From NCBI GenBank assembly GCA_905331475.1, contig CAJNYU010000495.1:62001-126000 (forward strand): a DNA stretch of 64,000 bases. The letters run 5' to 3'. This stretch comes from Rotaria socialis. Taxonomy: Eukaryota > Rotifera > Eurotatoria > Philodinida > Philodinidae. Under the pieces are notes generated by a model that made no database searches, was not told where the DNA came from, and worked only from the letters and a program-made list of their open reading frames with translations. The translations under genes and the position numbers were made by a program. This document shows, one piece after another, positions 20,340 through 35,985 of the stretch (position 1 is its first letter; each line of letters starts with the position of its first letter).

Positions 20340-23300
20340 AAGACTGAGTTCAAGAAACATTCACCAAAAACAAAAAATCTTAGTCGAAAACTAAAAACTT
20401 GTTTTAGACAAAATAGATCATCAAAAATTAAAATACTTTTTCCTATTATAAAACATATTATATAAAAGATTGGTTTGAGTGATCGATGTAAATGGGAATT
20501 TAAAAAAGTCATGAGCCCACAAAACAATGTTCAACTTCACGACATTTATTCGCAGCTGGTTTTCTGTTTACGACAAGTGTATGAACTTGGTGGTACTTCA
20601 AATATTGTACTCTTTCTTTTTGTATCTATCGTGTAACTTATTTCAGTTAAGTATTAGCTTTACGTAATATTATCAAGTTAATTTAATATCGTATCAATTA
20701 CACATTTACAACTGAAAGTTTTAGCCGTTTTTTAATTTAGTTAAAGAATTGTGAACTATCCTATACAATCAACAACTTTCATTTGATCTTCGTTTGGTTT
20801 TATATGCGCTTAATTCCAACTCAATAGAAGTAAAAATAAAATAATCTGAACTACTATTCATTGAAATAGTGAACAACGATATTTACTATTTTTTCTTTTT
20901 TCTCTTTCTGTAATAAGATAGCTCAATGATAATCTTTGTTTTGCTCGTAGATACCAAACTGTAATTGAATATATTTCAAATATTTCTCGTCTTATTCTTT
21001 TTGATATGTTATGTCACAGTAAATGTTTATAGACGAAGCATCAAGCCTTACAGAATCATCTCAACATAATATGATCTTATTAAATTCTCAAGTGCTCAAT
21101 TTGAATTCGATTTAGCACTGATCTTCGTTGTACAAAAGAGACACAGTATCGCTGCTTAAAGTTTTTATTATCTATCAAGTACGAACTAAACATGTATTTC
21201 ATTATACGAGTAAAAATTTACCGATTCATTCATCAGAGTATATCAATCCTGCACAGTCATGGCATAGATGTCACAGAGACATTGTCATAGACGTAACAGA
21301 TATCTTTAGTAGCATCTCTTTTGCATCACAAGATATGACAGATGCATTATCAATACTCTTCCTCTCCAATAATCGCTCTATACTTAGTAACTATATTATG
21401 TCTCAGATTTGAACTCGAAGCGCATTATGGTTACTGTTTTTCTATTCTACAAGCACAATAAGATAAAAATATTAAATTTATCTTCAAAATTATAATTGAT
21501 TTTATTCAGAAACGATCTTTGATGGTAGCTGTTATTCTCTGCATGATTGAAAGGCTTTAACTAAATATCGGAAGTTATATTTCAATATATACGTGACTAT
21601 GTTTTACAGCGTCTAAAAATTTGTAGTTTATTCAGAGAAAAACAAATTGTAGTACTTGAGCCTTGAAAGCTGCAAAATTACAATGTCGACTACAGCCATT
21701 ATCATTATTGCTTCATATACTACTCAAATTCATGTTGCAAAAGCATGTCAATTAACTGATCCTGATACTATTTCATAGATCTCGTTATGTTCCGGATAGA
21801 CCTAAAGCGGAAGATCATCTCTCTGTTAATTTGATAGCGAAAGACTAACTTCTGTTGATCGAGCAAGTATTAGATTGTGACTGGAGGTGCACATATTGTG
21901 TTACTAGTGTTGTACTTCATTTTTCGTATATAATCAAAGAAGAAGGATATGATGATTTAATTTTATTAATAGAATTTTAAACATTAATAGACGCACGATA
22001 ATGTTGGTTGTTCTAATCGTAAAGAGGAAATTGATTGATTTTATCGAAACATTCTTCAAACGACATGTAAAGAAAAAAGTTTGTATTAGTATTCTCATAC
22101 CAGATCATAAATATTCCTTTATTAATTCGATTGAAACTATCAAAAATTCTAAATATTTATTTCCCGCGAATCTCTTATAAAACACTGAAAGAAGTTGGCT
22201 CATAATCTGTTTACAACTTTAAACATATTTTATGTTTATGCACATGCACCATGGAAACAACAATTTTGTTAGCAATATCATTTTTTTCATTGAACAAAGT
22301 TAATTTTATTCTAATTCATCTATGAGCAGTGAACTTTTCATATCGAATCTTATTCTTATTTAAGCTAGCTGTCCATACAAGTAAAATAAATATCCAACAA
22401 GAATAATATGAATTATTATCAATATCGAGTATGGCCAACATTTAATAATATTAAAACATTTTTTGGTTATAGGTATCTATGAAATAACTAAATAATAAAT
22501 ATTTTCTTGCAAAAAAAAAAATAAAACTATTTATCAATTGAAGAAATCAACAGTATCAATCTGTATCGCAAAGTGAACTTTCAGAAGCGAAATGTTCGAT
22601 TGATGAAAATAAATCATGCATGGACGATCATACGTTAATCGGCAATAGAAAATCATCATCAATAGATCATATAAACAATATAAATATTAAGCAAATAGAT
22701 GAAATCTTACCACTTATGACTGGCAAATCGATAAATCTAAAACTGGCTGTACCAATTGTGAGTATTTTGAATTTTGCTTTTGTTTTTTGAAACTTTATTT
22801 CAATCTTTCATTTATACTTAAGAGTACATACACCAATGACACACAAGCAGATGCAGATTTACTTGACTTTTAGTTGTATATAAAAATGTTGTTATAGATC
22901 AGGACCTCTGCTGTAAATATTAACTAAAGACAATGAATATTTAGTTTCAAATAAATTTCTAAATGAATTTATATAAATAGAAATTAGGTAGAAAAGATTT
23001 TGATCGAGAAAAAACAATTCTACGTTGATACATTCAAGAAAATCATATGAAGTATCATTTAGTTTTATAAATTGAAATGTGTGATGTCATCAATTTTTAT
23101 CAAAGCTGACGAATGGTCATAGTTTAAAATCACAAGAAGGACCGGATGGATCCAAAAATCTACTCTTTTGTATTATCATCAAATTGTTTGATTCTTTTTG
23201 ATACAAGATTAGGTACAGTTATGTTAGAAACTCATTTGAAATATTGAGAGACTACAATAGTATCTAATGTCTGTATTCTTATTCTTCAAATAGCAATATT

Positions 23301-24937
23301 TGCATCAGTGCATCAAACTTTGGTTGATTTGATTGATTGAAGCATAAATTTTTTGGAAATAAATATCTATGCTAAGATTATATCAAATTATGAATTGACT
23401 TAGATGTATCGTAGATTCACGATACAGCAGATTCAATACCATGTTAGCCGAAGAAATTCGACTAGTTAATCAATTAAGTTGAAATTTGCAAAGTAATGAA
23501 GAGTTTTGGGTACCAAGACTACTTCAATAAAATCCTTGAATATTTATTTCATTGATTTATAGAAAGATGTAATCATTGAAATACCATTGATTCCTTTCAA
23601 CTCATAGATAAAAATCTAATATCTAGCATCAATCAAGAGACAAAAATCAGAAATTGATAAGTTTCATCGTATACTTGATCAGGGCCAAAAATGTCATTCC
23701 TGAAGGAAAGCGAATGTAGGAGGTGTACAAGAGTTTCACCATATACAAGTATCGAAAGTAGCGACATAAAACAGTAGAATTTCTAAAGAATAATTAAAAA
23801 AACAGAGCTCGCCACGTGTTATGCCTATCCTCCCCTCTGCTAGTTAAGTTTCTGTATTCAATATTGAATACATCCTATGTCAGATCCATAATTTACTTTA
23901 TCTACAGTAAACTTAAATATGAATTGATCTCAGCACCAACACAAGTATACACAATGGTTGCTCATATGATCCTCATATAGAATGAAAAGTAGTGAAACTA
24001 AGTATAATTTCCAGTAAACAGGGCAACTGTATAAATCAATATCTGTCAAGATTACGATCTACTACAGTAGCTAAGGTCTGCGTCAAGTTAAGCTACATTG
24101 AATTGCATAGAAATTAATAATTAATTTTATCATGCAAACGTTAAAATCAGTCTGAAAAAATACAATGGGTGAAAATTGTGCTATATGAAGCGTTCAATAA
24201 AACTCGAAAGTCTTTTACAAAGCATCATAAATCAGACTTTTGTCGTAAATTTCACGGCAACATATTTTTAATTTTTAATATTTTATTTTTTTGTTTCACT
24301 TAATTATGAATATCAATACTATTTTTCAATGTTGAACATTTATTCTAATCGAATTGAATCTATTGATGGATGAATAAACGACGAAACTACAGATACGGAA
24401 GCAGTTCTAGACACTTCACGCGATGAATAAAAAATATTCAATAATGCGCGTTAGAATGAGTTCTTTGGATACCCTCAACGTTCTTAAATTTTGAGTATGT
24501 ATAATTGTAAATATGAATAGTCTAAAGAAAATCAGGAATGCTTACATTCGACGCATGAAACCAAAAGAAAATAGTATTCAACGAAAAATCAAACTTTTCT
24601 TTTTTCTATAGGTGAGAGAAAACCTATAGATACGATACGTATTGTATGCGTACATGAACTCTAGACATACTATTGTATGTGAAAAATTTAATGATGAAAT
24701 TGTTTACTGTTTTTAAAAGGAAATCTTTACATAGTACGGAATGTTTCAGTTATTTATCAAACATTTTAAATTAATATAAATGAAAAATCTTGTAGATATA
24801 TTTATTTTGAGATGAAAAGGCTAAATTTAAATCAAACACCTAATCGACACAAATAAACTGCGATTATCTTTAAAAAGACACAGATAATTACGAACGTCAG
24901 ATTCAATCCTACTATGATTAGTTTTAATTAGATATTA

Positions 24938-24976
<39 letters not shown>

Positions 24977-27120
24977 ACAACAATACAATAAATCCTGTTT
25001 GATATTGCATGTCAAAAAAAAGTTCTAATTAGATTTGAAATATGAGTAAACTTCTTTACAACTGTGAAGTGTAGCTTTGCTATTCTTTCCATCACTGATC
25101 TCATTCTGTGTCAAATAACTAATCTCGTCATTAGAATTATGAATATACATTTCTGTATGTATATTCAATGAATATAAATCGTCATTAAGTGCAAATTTGA
25201 TTCCAATTTTATTTGTGTGAAATCAAACAGACATGTGATATTTATTTGTTTCTCATTCTCTTAACATTTACTCATCGCTTTGAAATTAATGCCTTTAATT
25301 TAATTGATTCAATAAAATAATAAAACTGAAAATTCTTGCGTAAGAGAAAATAATGTATTTCACATACTATCTAACTGCTTGATATTGTATTCAAAATATG
25401 CATTCGTGTGCTTGACAGAATCGATTACGTACGATGCTGACTTCTCGTTTTTGTGTACTCAAAAAAAGTGAGTACACTAGATTCGGTCAGTGTGTCCGGC
25501 CGTTAACACGATAACCTTTGAAAGCCTCATCCAACTGTCATGAAATTTTGTACACATAATGATCTCATTAATATCTCAGTCGAGTTCGAAGATGAGAAGG
25601 ACCCGTCAAGAAATGGCTGAGTTATCGAAAAAATTGTCAGTATTGACCAGAGCATCCCTGAGAGGGAGGGGGATACAGGGATTTTTCAAAAAAAAATTTT
25701 TTTCTTAGAATTATTCACAACATATATAAATCGACTCAGCTTTTGCAGTACACATAACAATCGGATGCGAATCCGATGTTTCCTCATTTATTTGATGTTG
25801 TCCATGGTCAAAACAAAAATAAGGAGAATTAATGAAAGTTTTAGTTCAAAAGTGATCATGAATAATACAACCACTATTACATTTTATGCTTCCACTTGTG
25901 ATCTCAGCATCACCGAAATAATCATTTACAAGTATTATGTAAGAGTCAACTGACATCATTCAACTATTTTGCCCCTATTGTGATTTTATTTAGAGTTGAT
26001 TGATGTGTTATTTAAACAATACTTAACGTTATGCATACATAAGAAAATGTCTTTTAATCGGTCATAAAATAATAGATAAATATCAATAATTGTCCTACCA
26101 TAAAATACGATAATTCTTTCTCGTCATTATCTTGGTTTCTGTAAGAGAGAAAGAAAACTTCATCTAACAATCATATGGAGTATGCCGATAAGAAACCTAT
26201 CAAAAAAAGTCTGTATCAAAAAGAAAATAAGTATCTTAAACTAACAAAAGGATAGCAATAACAATAGATAAAGTTTATTCTTGGTTGATATGTCTATTAT
26301 TCTGCTTATTTCATTATATCGATCGATTCGACGATATATTCGTGCGCGTACTCTGCGTATGTACACAGTTTAATGAAAGATCAACATTTTTACGTATAGG
26401 TGCGCTGAACAAAATGTCTCGCAGAAGCAAACAAAGTAAAACATATGTAAAAGAAAATAGAACTCGAAATTGTACTGTATACATGTGTGATATTTTGCTT
26501 TTTGTTATCATTACCACATATTATTGACCTATATATGTGGATCATTGAATGCCTATTTTATTCTTTCTTTTGATTGTCATTCGAATTCACGCCTTTAATG
26601 ATAATAAGTAGCTATGTCAGGTGTTTAGAATTGTCTATTTATTTTTGATTATTTCTACTCATTCGCGTTTATTTTCGAGCAATCAATCAAACTATAGAAA
26701 ACGATGAGAACAAAAGGGAAGAGAAGCACAACATTAAGAAAATGATAAATCGTATGAAGATAGATGAGTCAGAAAAGATATAGAATTAGTCGGAATGTCT
26801 TGTTCTCGTTGGTTCATGCTAGTTGTATATGCAGACGCATTAATTTAGTTGAACCTCATGACCGCTGTCCTTCTTTTTCTTTTTCTTTTTCTCTATTCTG
26901 AATAAAAATTGCTTGAACTGAATTTAGCTGATGACCATACAGACACACACATAGGCACGTTCATCGGTCGAAAGGGACGTTAGAGAAAAGAGAAGAGAAA
27001 GAATACGAAGAAAGAAAAGACAGAAATGGTTAGTGCCGCATCCATCGACGTAAAAAGTAAAGGAGAAGAAAAAAACGAGTGTTGATTGTGTATGTAAGTG
27101 TGAGATAGACAGCTGCGCCT
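20340..27120. other. Long gene-poor region with relics
   Basis: No intact gene recognised over 6.8 kb. Some stretches look like decayed coding sequence with several stops, for example 21680-22000 and 23000-23700. A GA/TA microsatellite lies at 24941-24974. Short ORFs at 21128, 25765 and 26285 lack motifs. In bdelloids such regions may be relics of ancient duplicate (ohnologous) segments; here that is inference. Confidence 0.4.
22554..22758 (+). other. Exon-like open stretch with consensus donor
   Basis: 205 bp open in one frame (VSQSELSEAKCSIDENKSC then HINNINIKQIDEILPLM), preceded by CAACAG and followed by a consensus donor GTGAGT (22759-22764). A possible acceptor TACTTAAG occurs near 22823. 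Could be an exon of an unknown gene or of a decayed duplicate. No family recognised. Confidence 0.25.
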
Positions 27121-27123
27121 ATG

Positions 27124-27131
27124 TATATAAA
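27124..27131 (+). promoter_or_regulatory. TATA-like element upstream of the GPCR
   Basis: TATATAAA about 30 bp before a plausible start region, 450 bp upstream of the GPCR ATG. If correct, the leader would run to a donor at 27466 (AAAG/GTGAGC) and splice to the acceptor at 27571. Confidence 0.3.
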
Positions 27132-27583
27132 TGAACAGTTCTATAGCGGGTTGAAAAAAAGTAGTAGTAGTAGTAATGACATTTACTGCTAACTAACTTG
27201 GCCTAGACAAGGATACTGATACTATCCTAAATATTATCAAAACAAGTAAAAGTTCTTTTTTTTTCTTTTTAATCTCTATCATATGTCATAGATTAAATCT
27301 AAGATGCCAAAGAAAATTCTATAAGAAAAGGCGAAGCTCGCCATTATCAAATGAGAAAAAAAACTTGATTGTGCATTGGCTTGTACATTCCTTAAGGCAT
27401 TAGAATAGATTGCGTCGTCGTTGTCTCGAGTGACTGAAGCGTTTCTAAAAGCTTGCTGAACAAAGGTGAGCAGTCGATTAACAAATAGGTGAATGAACAC
27501 AAAATTTTACTGATTTCCCTTAACTTTAAACTGGCCATGGAATTCTATTATCATTGATCTTCTTATTTCAGATATTTCTATTG

Positions 27584-28768
27584 ATGGATCGATACGAATT
27601 CTTTAACCGTAGTCAAGTAGCAACGCCTAATCCTTTTTCAACGACAATACCAACTCTAACTGCTTTGATTCCAGCAATAATTAATCCTGAATGGATGTCA
27701 ACAATCGAGTATTTTCTTCATTATGCATATCCAGTTGTAATATTAAGTGGAATCTTTTTTTCTTTAATAACACTACTTGCATTAATACAAAATGTTTACA
27801 TGACTTCAAAAACATATTTATTTACCCAAACAATATGTGATATATTGTTTTTAGTACTTGGTGTATGTCTTCATATACCAAATAATGATCGAACTTTAAT
27901 ACCAAACTATGATCGAAATTTAATACCACAATTTTTCAATGAAAAAGTTTATTATAATTTTCTTGTTTATATTCTATGGTTTATTATTGTTTGGCTATTT
28001 TTAATAAGTTGTCTTGATCATACATGTACAGCAATACAATCGACTGGTTATAATGAAAAACTTTTTTGTTCACCATGTAATTCAAAAAATTCTATTATTG
28101 GAATTATTCTCTTAGGTATTATTTTCTCATTGCCACAATTATATGCATGGGAGCCCTATGAGACAGGATACCGTCCAACATCTTTACGTACATCATTCTT
28201 ATATGAACATATTTACTTTTGGTTTTTACAAATAAATTATTTATTTATCCCATTGTTTGCTATATTTGTCTTTATGGGAACTTTACTATACACATTGTGT
28301 AGAAAAAAAGAACATTATTTATTAACATCTAATGGTGGCCATTATGGACATTATACAATTCATTATGCTAATCCACATGAAAACTCTATAAATTATTCAA
28401 AAACACGTGAACGAGAAAATATAACAAAATTATTCATATTCATGTGTTTTCTTTATCTTATATTTGTGTTACCATATTCATTTATAATCTTTTTTGGTAA
28501 ATTATTTTTACGAGAACCAACAACTTTAACATCAACAACAATATTTAAGGAAATAGTTGTCGCATATGATCTATCATTATTATTATTTTATTTACAAATA
28601 TTAATGAAATTTTTTGTTTTAACAATATTTAGTAGAAATTTTCGTCAATGCTTAAAGAAGTTAATCACATGTCAATGTTTTTGTTGTTGTTGCTGTTGTT
28701 GTCGTTCGAAATCGTCGTCAACTGGACCCAATGAACATAATCATCATGATGGTATATATATGAAATAA
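27584..28768 (+). CDS. Class A-like G protein-coupled receptor
   Basis: 394-residue seven-helix receptor at the plasma membrane; ligand unknown, peptide-type by general resemblance. I start at the ATG at 27584 rather than 27554 because a strong acceptor (TTCTTATTTCAG, ending 27571) lies between them. The N-tail has an Asn-Arg-Ser glycosylation site (residues 8-10). Helices are near residues 48-70, 78-98, 123-145, 170-188, 211-238, and two more before the C-tail. Helix 3 ends in CLDHTC instead of the usual DRY, and helix 7 (LLLFYLQILMKFFVL) lacks NPxxY, so signalling may be non-canonical. The first outer loop holds a small duplication (DRTLIPNY/DRNLIPQF). The tail has a Cys cluster (CFCCCCCCC), a probable palmitoylation site. 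Divergent rotifer GPCR families of this kind are numerous. Confidence 0.8.
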   Translation: MDRYEFFNRSQVATPNPFSTTIPTLTALIPAIINPEWMSTIEYFLHYAYPVVILSGIFFSLITLLALIQNVYMTSKTYLFTQTICDILFLVLGVCLHIPNNDRTLIPNYDRNLIPQFFNEKVYYNFLVYILWFIIVWLFLISCLDHTCTAIQSTGYNEKLFCSPCNSKNSIIGIILLGIIFSLPQLYAWEPYETGYRPTSLRTSFLYEHIYFWFLQINYLFIPLFAIFVFMGTLLYTLCRKKEHYLLTSNGGHYGHYTIHYANPHENSINYSKTRERENITKLFIFMCFLYLIFVLPYSFIIFFGKLFLREPTTLTSTTIFKEIVVAYDLSLLLFYLQILMKFFVLTIFSRNFRQCLKKLITCQCFCCCCCCCRSKSSSTGPNEHNHHDGIYMK

Positions 28769-28789
28769 TAAACTAGTCAATAGAATGAA

Positions 28790-30960
28790 TGAATGTATGT
28801 TGTTGTTGTTGTTGTTGTCGTCGGTTTTTGATTGTTTGTATTGTGTTTCGAATTAGATAGAAAAAAAAAGAAATTTTGGGTTTATTTCATTCTCAATTTG
28901 CTGTTTGACTTGAATATATGTTCAATAATTAAATAATAACTTTGAATAAATAACAATGAAGAGATGTTTTTTTTTCTCTACAATAAAATCTTCATCATTT
29001 TCACCTATTACTCTAATCATTGTTGAGTATATATATATATGTAATAGATATAAAAGATGCTTATGTAATCTAGTCAACATAAGATGATGAACTATTTATT
29101 TGAATATCCATTTGTCATATGACGTCTTTTTGCCAGATGGAGTTCAACGAGACATGAGCATTAAATATTGATCTAATGACATTCATTATATAAAAAGCAT
29201 TTATGATAGAGAAAATTTATGTGAGAAAAATAGCAGAAGACTTGATATAGTGTTAGATCTCGAAAGTAGGCTTCAACAAATCATGGAAAACAGTTTTCGG
29301 CTATGATCTTATTTTTACTTTGAGTGAGTCATCAATTATTTTTTTAGCTATATGATTTATAATTGAAATAAAATTGAATTTGTTTTTATAGAACTTTATT
29401 TAAAAAATGTTGATTTAATCTCTCAGTGTGGTTAAATTAACCGATTTCTATCTATATTAAAAATAAAGGCCATGGAGAATAATAATAGTAACGAAGATTG
29501 TTCAGGAAATTATCTTAATAAACATTCTGCTTTTCAAACCTCAGCCCAAACAGTGTCCTACTATTTGAACAAGAATACATTCTCAACTACGCATACAGTT
29601 TAGGGTTGAATTAGACAGGCAATGTTTTTTCTTCAATTATGCTATGCATGTATGTGCACTTGCAAGTAGACGACGTGTAAAAACTTGATGTACATCAATG
29701 TTTGATCTCAACAATTTAGCAATACTTTGAGTTAGTTACATTGATATGTTTGAAGAGTGGATATTTCTTCAACGATAGAGTAGAACATATAATGGCGATG
29801 ATATCGATGTTACTAATTTGTCGATTAGAAAAAAATTTTTAGACATTTATTCAACAGAAAAGCTAAAAGTAGAATTTTTATACGAACAATTTAAGAAAAA
29901 CAAGTAGAATAATGGGAAGATAGATTTATGTTTTGCATTTGGGAACAATTCTATGCGAAATCTTCATTCATTCAACTGATTGGCGATGATAGCGTTTCCT
30001 CTTTCATGATTACCGATTACCGAATCGATGTTTGATGGCTTGAAGTGTTTTATGTGTTCTAATTAGAGATTCTTAAGCATCATTTCTTATGCGATAACTT
30101 TCCACTGATAATGATAAAACAATAATGAATAGTATTTATTAATTAGACACACATTAAATGCAATTTATTAACTATAGTATACATTGTATAATGTAACAGA
30201 CTGTTAATGATCACCAAGAATCATTCTAATATTGTTGTGATCTTTACCAACTTAATTTTTTGGTTTATTTGTGCCAAATATTCAATTTTAAAATATGTAA
30301 CAAGAATAGATATTTAGTACAACGATGAAAATTTAAAAGGTTTTGTGCTTGCAAATATTCAATTTTCTTGTTATAATCATTGTATTCCTAATTTTTCAAT
30401 TTTCATTATAATTCAGTGAAGAAACGCAAAAGTGTGCCATAGAAATACGAGTTAAATTTTCAAAGATCAAATAAATCCAGCTTAATACTTAGGTGTTTCT
30501 TAGAGCGATAATATAAGATGATCTCATAATCTGTATGTAATATAGCTATTGGTATGATATACTATTTACTATATATATGTTTTGTTGAGTATGATGTCTA
30601 TGTATTATTATAGGATTGATTATTTCAATTTTTGACTAATGAATCGATTAGTAGCATTGTGGGGTTTTATATTCGTTTTTTTTTTGAAGCAATTAAAATA
30701 TTTTCCTATCGTATTTTATTTTTTGTTCAGTAAAATGATTTATTTAATAAATGCTTCCATTTTCGTAGATATCATAGAACAACAATACATATATGCTTTG
30801 TATTATGGAAAAGAAATCTAGTGCGATCTATCTCATTAGTTAATAGAAATACATTTTCTTTTTAAGAGATGATATCGAACATACATAATGGATGTACAAG
30901 ATTGAAAGTGATTAAGAATATGAGAAAACAAATCAAATAAAGTGTATAATAGAAGCAAGT
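28790..30960. other. Intergenic, no gene recognised
   Basis: Starts with a (TTG)n microsatellite (28799-28817) and an AATAAA at 28945 that may serve the GPCR. The rest is AT-rich with only the short unsupported ORF at 30639-30821. Confidence 0.4.
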
Positions 30961-31001
30961 TTTATTGAATCGTACGCCACACAAAGAAAGTGCTTTTGTA
31001 T

Positions 31002-33089
<2,088 letters not shown>

Positions 33090-34180
33090 TTAAAGATCGA
33101 AAACAATTGAGAAATTTAAACGAAAAAAAATCTTACTGAAAGATACAATAAATATATGATGGAGAATTATTCGCAATTCTATAGACAAGAGTACACTTTA
33201 GATGAAGGTGCTACCAATCGAACGGATCTATATTGTATCGAAGAAGAAGAAGTCATCTATAGCATAAGATATTTTCCTGTAGTTGTCGTTGGTTATTAAC
33301 AATGAGTACTCCTTATCACGCTTTCCAGATGTTCATTTACTGTAATCATGAAGTTGAAGTAGTGATTGTGAGAATGCAAAATACATTGCTCTACGTTAAG
33401 CTTCATAAATTATTATAATTATGATTTATATAGCTACACAATCTTTGTCATAGATAACTTTTCTTGTGATAGATTCGGAAAATAATAATATAGCATTGCA
33501 GTAAGAAAAACTTGATTAAATCTGAACATTTTTTGTTCCAATATTTTTGGTCCCTGGCAATCGTAGATCAATAAATATAGATGAATGAATTTTATCAAGT
33601 TTAATACTTGTCTTTTAGTAGTACAAGTGCTAGGATTTTTAGATTACGATCGTCATCTTAAATTTATAGTAAAATTTGCAAGTTAGTAAGCAGCTTTCGA
33701 CTGCGATTCACTTGTTATCCGGCATACTAAATATCATATAAGTGTATCGATGCAATAGAGAAATATTAGATCATTAAGCTTTTATTAATGGGAAAATATT
33801 AAAATCTTGTGTCGAGCACATAAGTACTAATGATTCGATGGTTATATTGTAGGCGGATACACATCAATTCATGATCAATTATTAGATTGATTTTACCGTT
33901 TAACCAGTCATAAGCAAGATAGTTTTGTTGGTTTTTTGACAACATTTATTCTACTCTGTTGATTCTTTCGCTGTTCACTTTCTACAAAACAAAATAGCCA
34001 TCGAAATGCATTTACATGGTTTTTTGTTTACATGAATGAAAATATAGTATTCAAATAAAACTCGTTTGTATTCTATCGGGCTCTCAGATTTCTAATCTTG
34101 TTTATGTACATTAAAACAGCTTCACATTTTCAAATATATATGCAGTTAATTTCGATGACTTGTGCTCTACATCGATCTGT
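33090..34180. other. Intergenic between secernin and flavoprotein
   Basis: AT-rich, no ORF with motif. Contains the secernin promoter side (minus strand) and the 3' flank of the flavoprotein gene. Confidence 0.4.
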
Positions 34181-34183
34181 ACT

Positions 34184-35985
34184 TTAAGATTTATGACAGT
34201 TTTTATTTAAATCCAAGAGAGCTTGTTTAATCATTAATTGAACAACTTCACCAATAGACCCAGGTAGTTCAATTCGACTACATACGTCAATCAAGCATAT
34301 TTGATTACGAATGAGAATACCGAATGCTCTACCAAACATTATATTGTGTTCACTTACCAGCTGAACACCACATAGAGTTTTACGTATTCGAGATATCCAC
34401 AATTTACCAAAGCCTAAGAATATGAAAGAAATAGAATATATATATTTTATTCTAGAAAAAAAAGCGAAATTAAATCGTTCAAGAAATATATAAGCTTGTT
34501 CTTATGGACATTCATTAATAAACTAACCTCGTGGAGGTGTATCAATAGCATATTTCATAGTAGGTGAAACATTTACTCGACAAACAAACATACTATCGGC
34601 TGGTGTATGTGTTTGGCCAATTAGCAGTAATGATGGTATCGTGTAAATAAACGAAGGCATAATAAAATTAGGTGCCGAACTATTCAAACATTTACAAATC
34701 GTTCGATAGGCAATGCTCACGCCTTGTTCTATCGAACATATACTTTTCACTCGTTGATAATCAATATGGCAAATTGGTGTCAACGGTACAACTATTCTTT
34801 CTCCTTTGCCATTATCAACAATTGTTCCGATTTGAATTTTACGACCAAATGAAACACGTTCAATTAAATGAATAATAGCTGCTGTTGGAGTGTTGTGTAC
34901 TGAAATTAGTTTTCGTCGACTACCAATAGTCACAAATCGATAGTCTGTTCTACGAAACGACAATACGATCGAGTGTATTTGAAAACCTGTTTGATAGTTT
35001 TACTAACTTTATTGGATCAGTAATAGAATGAATTGCAGTTTCACTAACATAATTAGCAACACATTTCGTAATAATATTAATTTGTTGTTGAACAAGAATC
35101 GACTCAATATAAGCCGCTATTTCTCTATCCATATCATTCATATCCATTAGACAATGCGCTTGCTTTTCAATAACAGTTACATGAATAGAGCCTAATTCTT
35201 TCATACAAGATGCTACTGATAAGCCAAGTGTACCACCACCAACGACAGCGAAACTCTAAGAAAGTTACAATAATCATATCAAGAGAAAAGCAAAATATAA
35301 TCATTCGTACATATATTATCTACCTGTGGAATTTGATCTAAATTAATAATATCAGCTACAGTTTTTAATGTTGTATTTCGAGAATGTTTATTTGAATAAT
35401 CTTTAATCATATAACGACAGTTATCACTACCCATAATAACATGTTTTGTTCGTAAGACAGCAATTTGAATTGATTCCTCTGTGATCATCAACAATAGAAA
35501 ATATGTAATGTTATCCGTGATTATAATTTTTTTGTACCTTCATTTATGATGCGTACAATATAATCTTCAACCATAACTATTGTACCTTCATATACAACGA
35601 TATTTTTTTCACTAATTTCTTTTTCTAAATTTTGTTTTCTTTGAAGAACTTCTTCTTTACACTCATTTGTTAATTGTTGCCAATTCAAATCAGTTGTCAT
35701 GTTATCAAATTTGATTTGTAAACCTTTTGCAAAAAGAGAATGAACAGAGTGAATTCTTCGTGCAGCTTCATACAAATATTTAAGTGACACATATTCACAC
35801 AAATCTGTCATAACTGGTGCTTCCGATCGACTGACAATAGCTACTTCATGACCATGCTGTTTAAGTATAAGAGCGATTAAATATGATGATAGATCTCGTC
35901 CAACAATAACAGCTGTATATTCGAATTCATTTTCATTCAAATGATGATCATCAAGTTCAATGGCATGTGAATTTTTTTCAGTCAT
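34184..35985 (-). CDS. Flavoprotein disulfide-reductase/SthA-like homologue lacking catalytic motifs, 4-5 exons
   Basis: Minus-strand exons 35985-35538, 35478-35324, 35255-34528 (with a frame change near 34955-34964) and 34413-34184; introns 59, 68 and 114 nt. About 519 residues, normal for the family. Domain order is FAD, NAD(P), FAD, dimerisation. The NAD(P) motif is intact (AVVGGGTLGLSVAS, about residue 204). The dimerisation part is recognisable (MPSFIYTIPSLLLIGQT, GFGKLWISRIRKTLCGVQLV). The first FAD glycines are lost (VGRDLSS at 28-34), both redox cysteines are replaced (Thr60 and Tyr65 by alignment) and the terminal His-Pro motif reads LPGSIGE. IYTIP and the missing disulfide resemble bacterial soluble transhydrogenase (SthA) more than lipoamide dehydrogenase. 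An ATG at 36072 would add 29 residues. The frame change could be a one-base error in a T run, a 17-nt pseudo-intron, or true decay. Confidence 0.7.

Noticed and set aside
20093-20527. Several ORFs on both strands including a 133-codon one
   Set aside because: They lie mainly in the GC-rich interior of a MITE and show no protein family features.
25440-25730. GC-richer patch with GTGAGTACACTAGATTCGG, possible mobile element
   Set aside because: No inverted or direct repeat partner found in the window, so nothing supports it.
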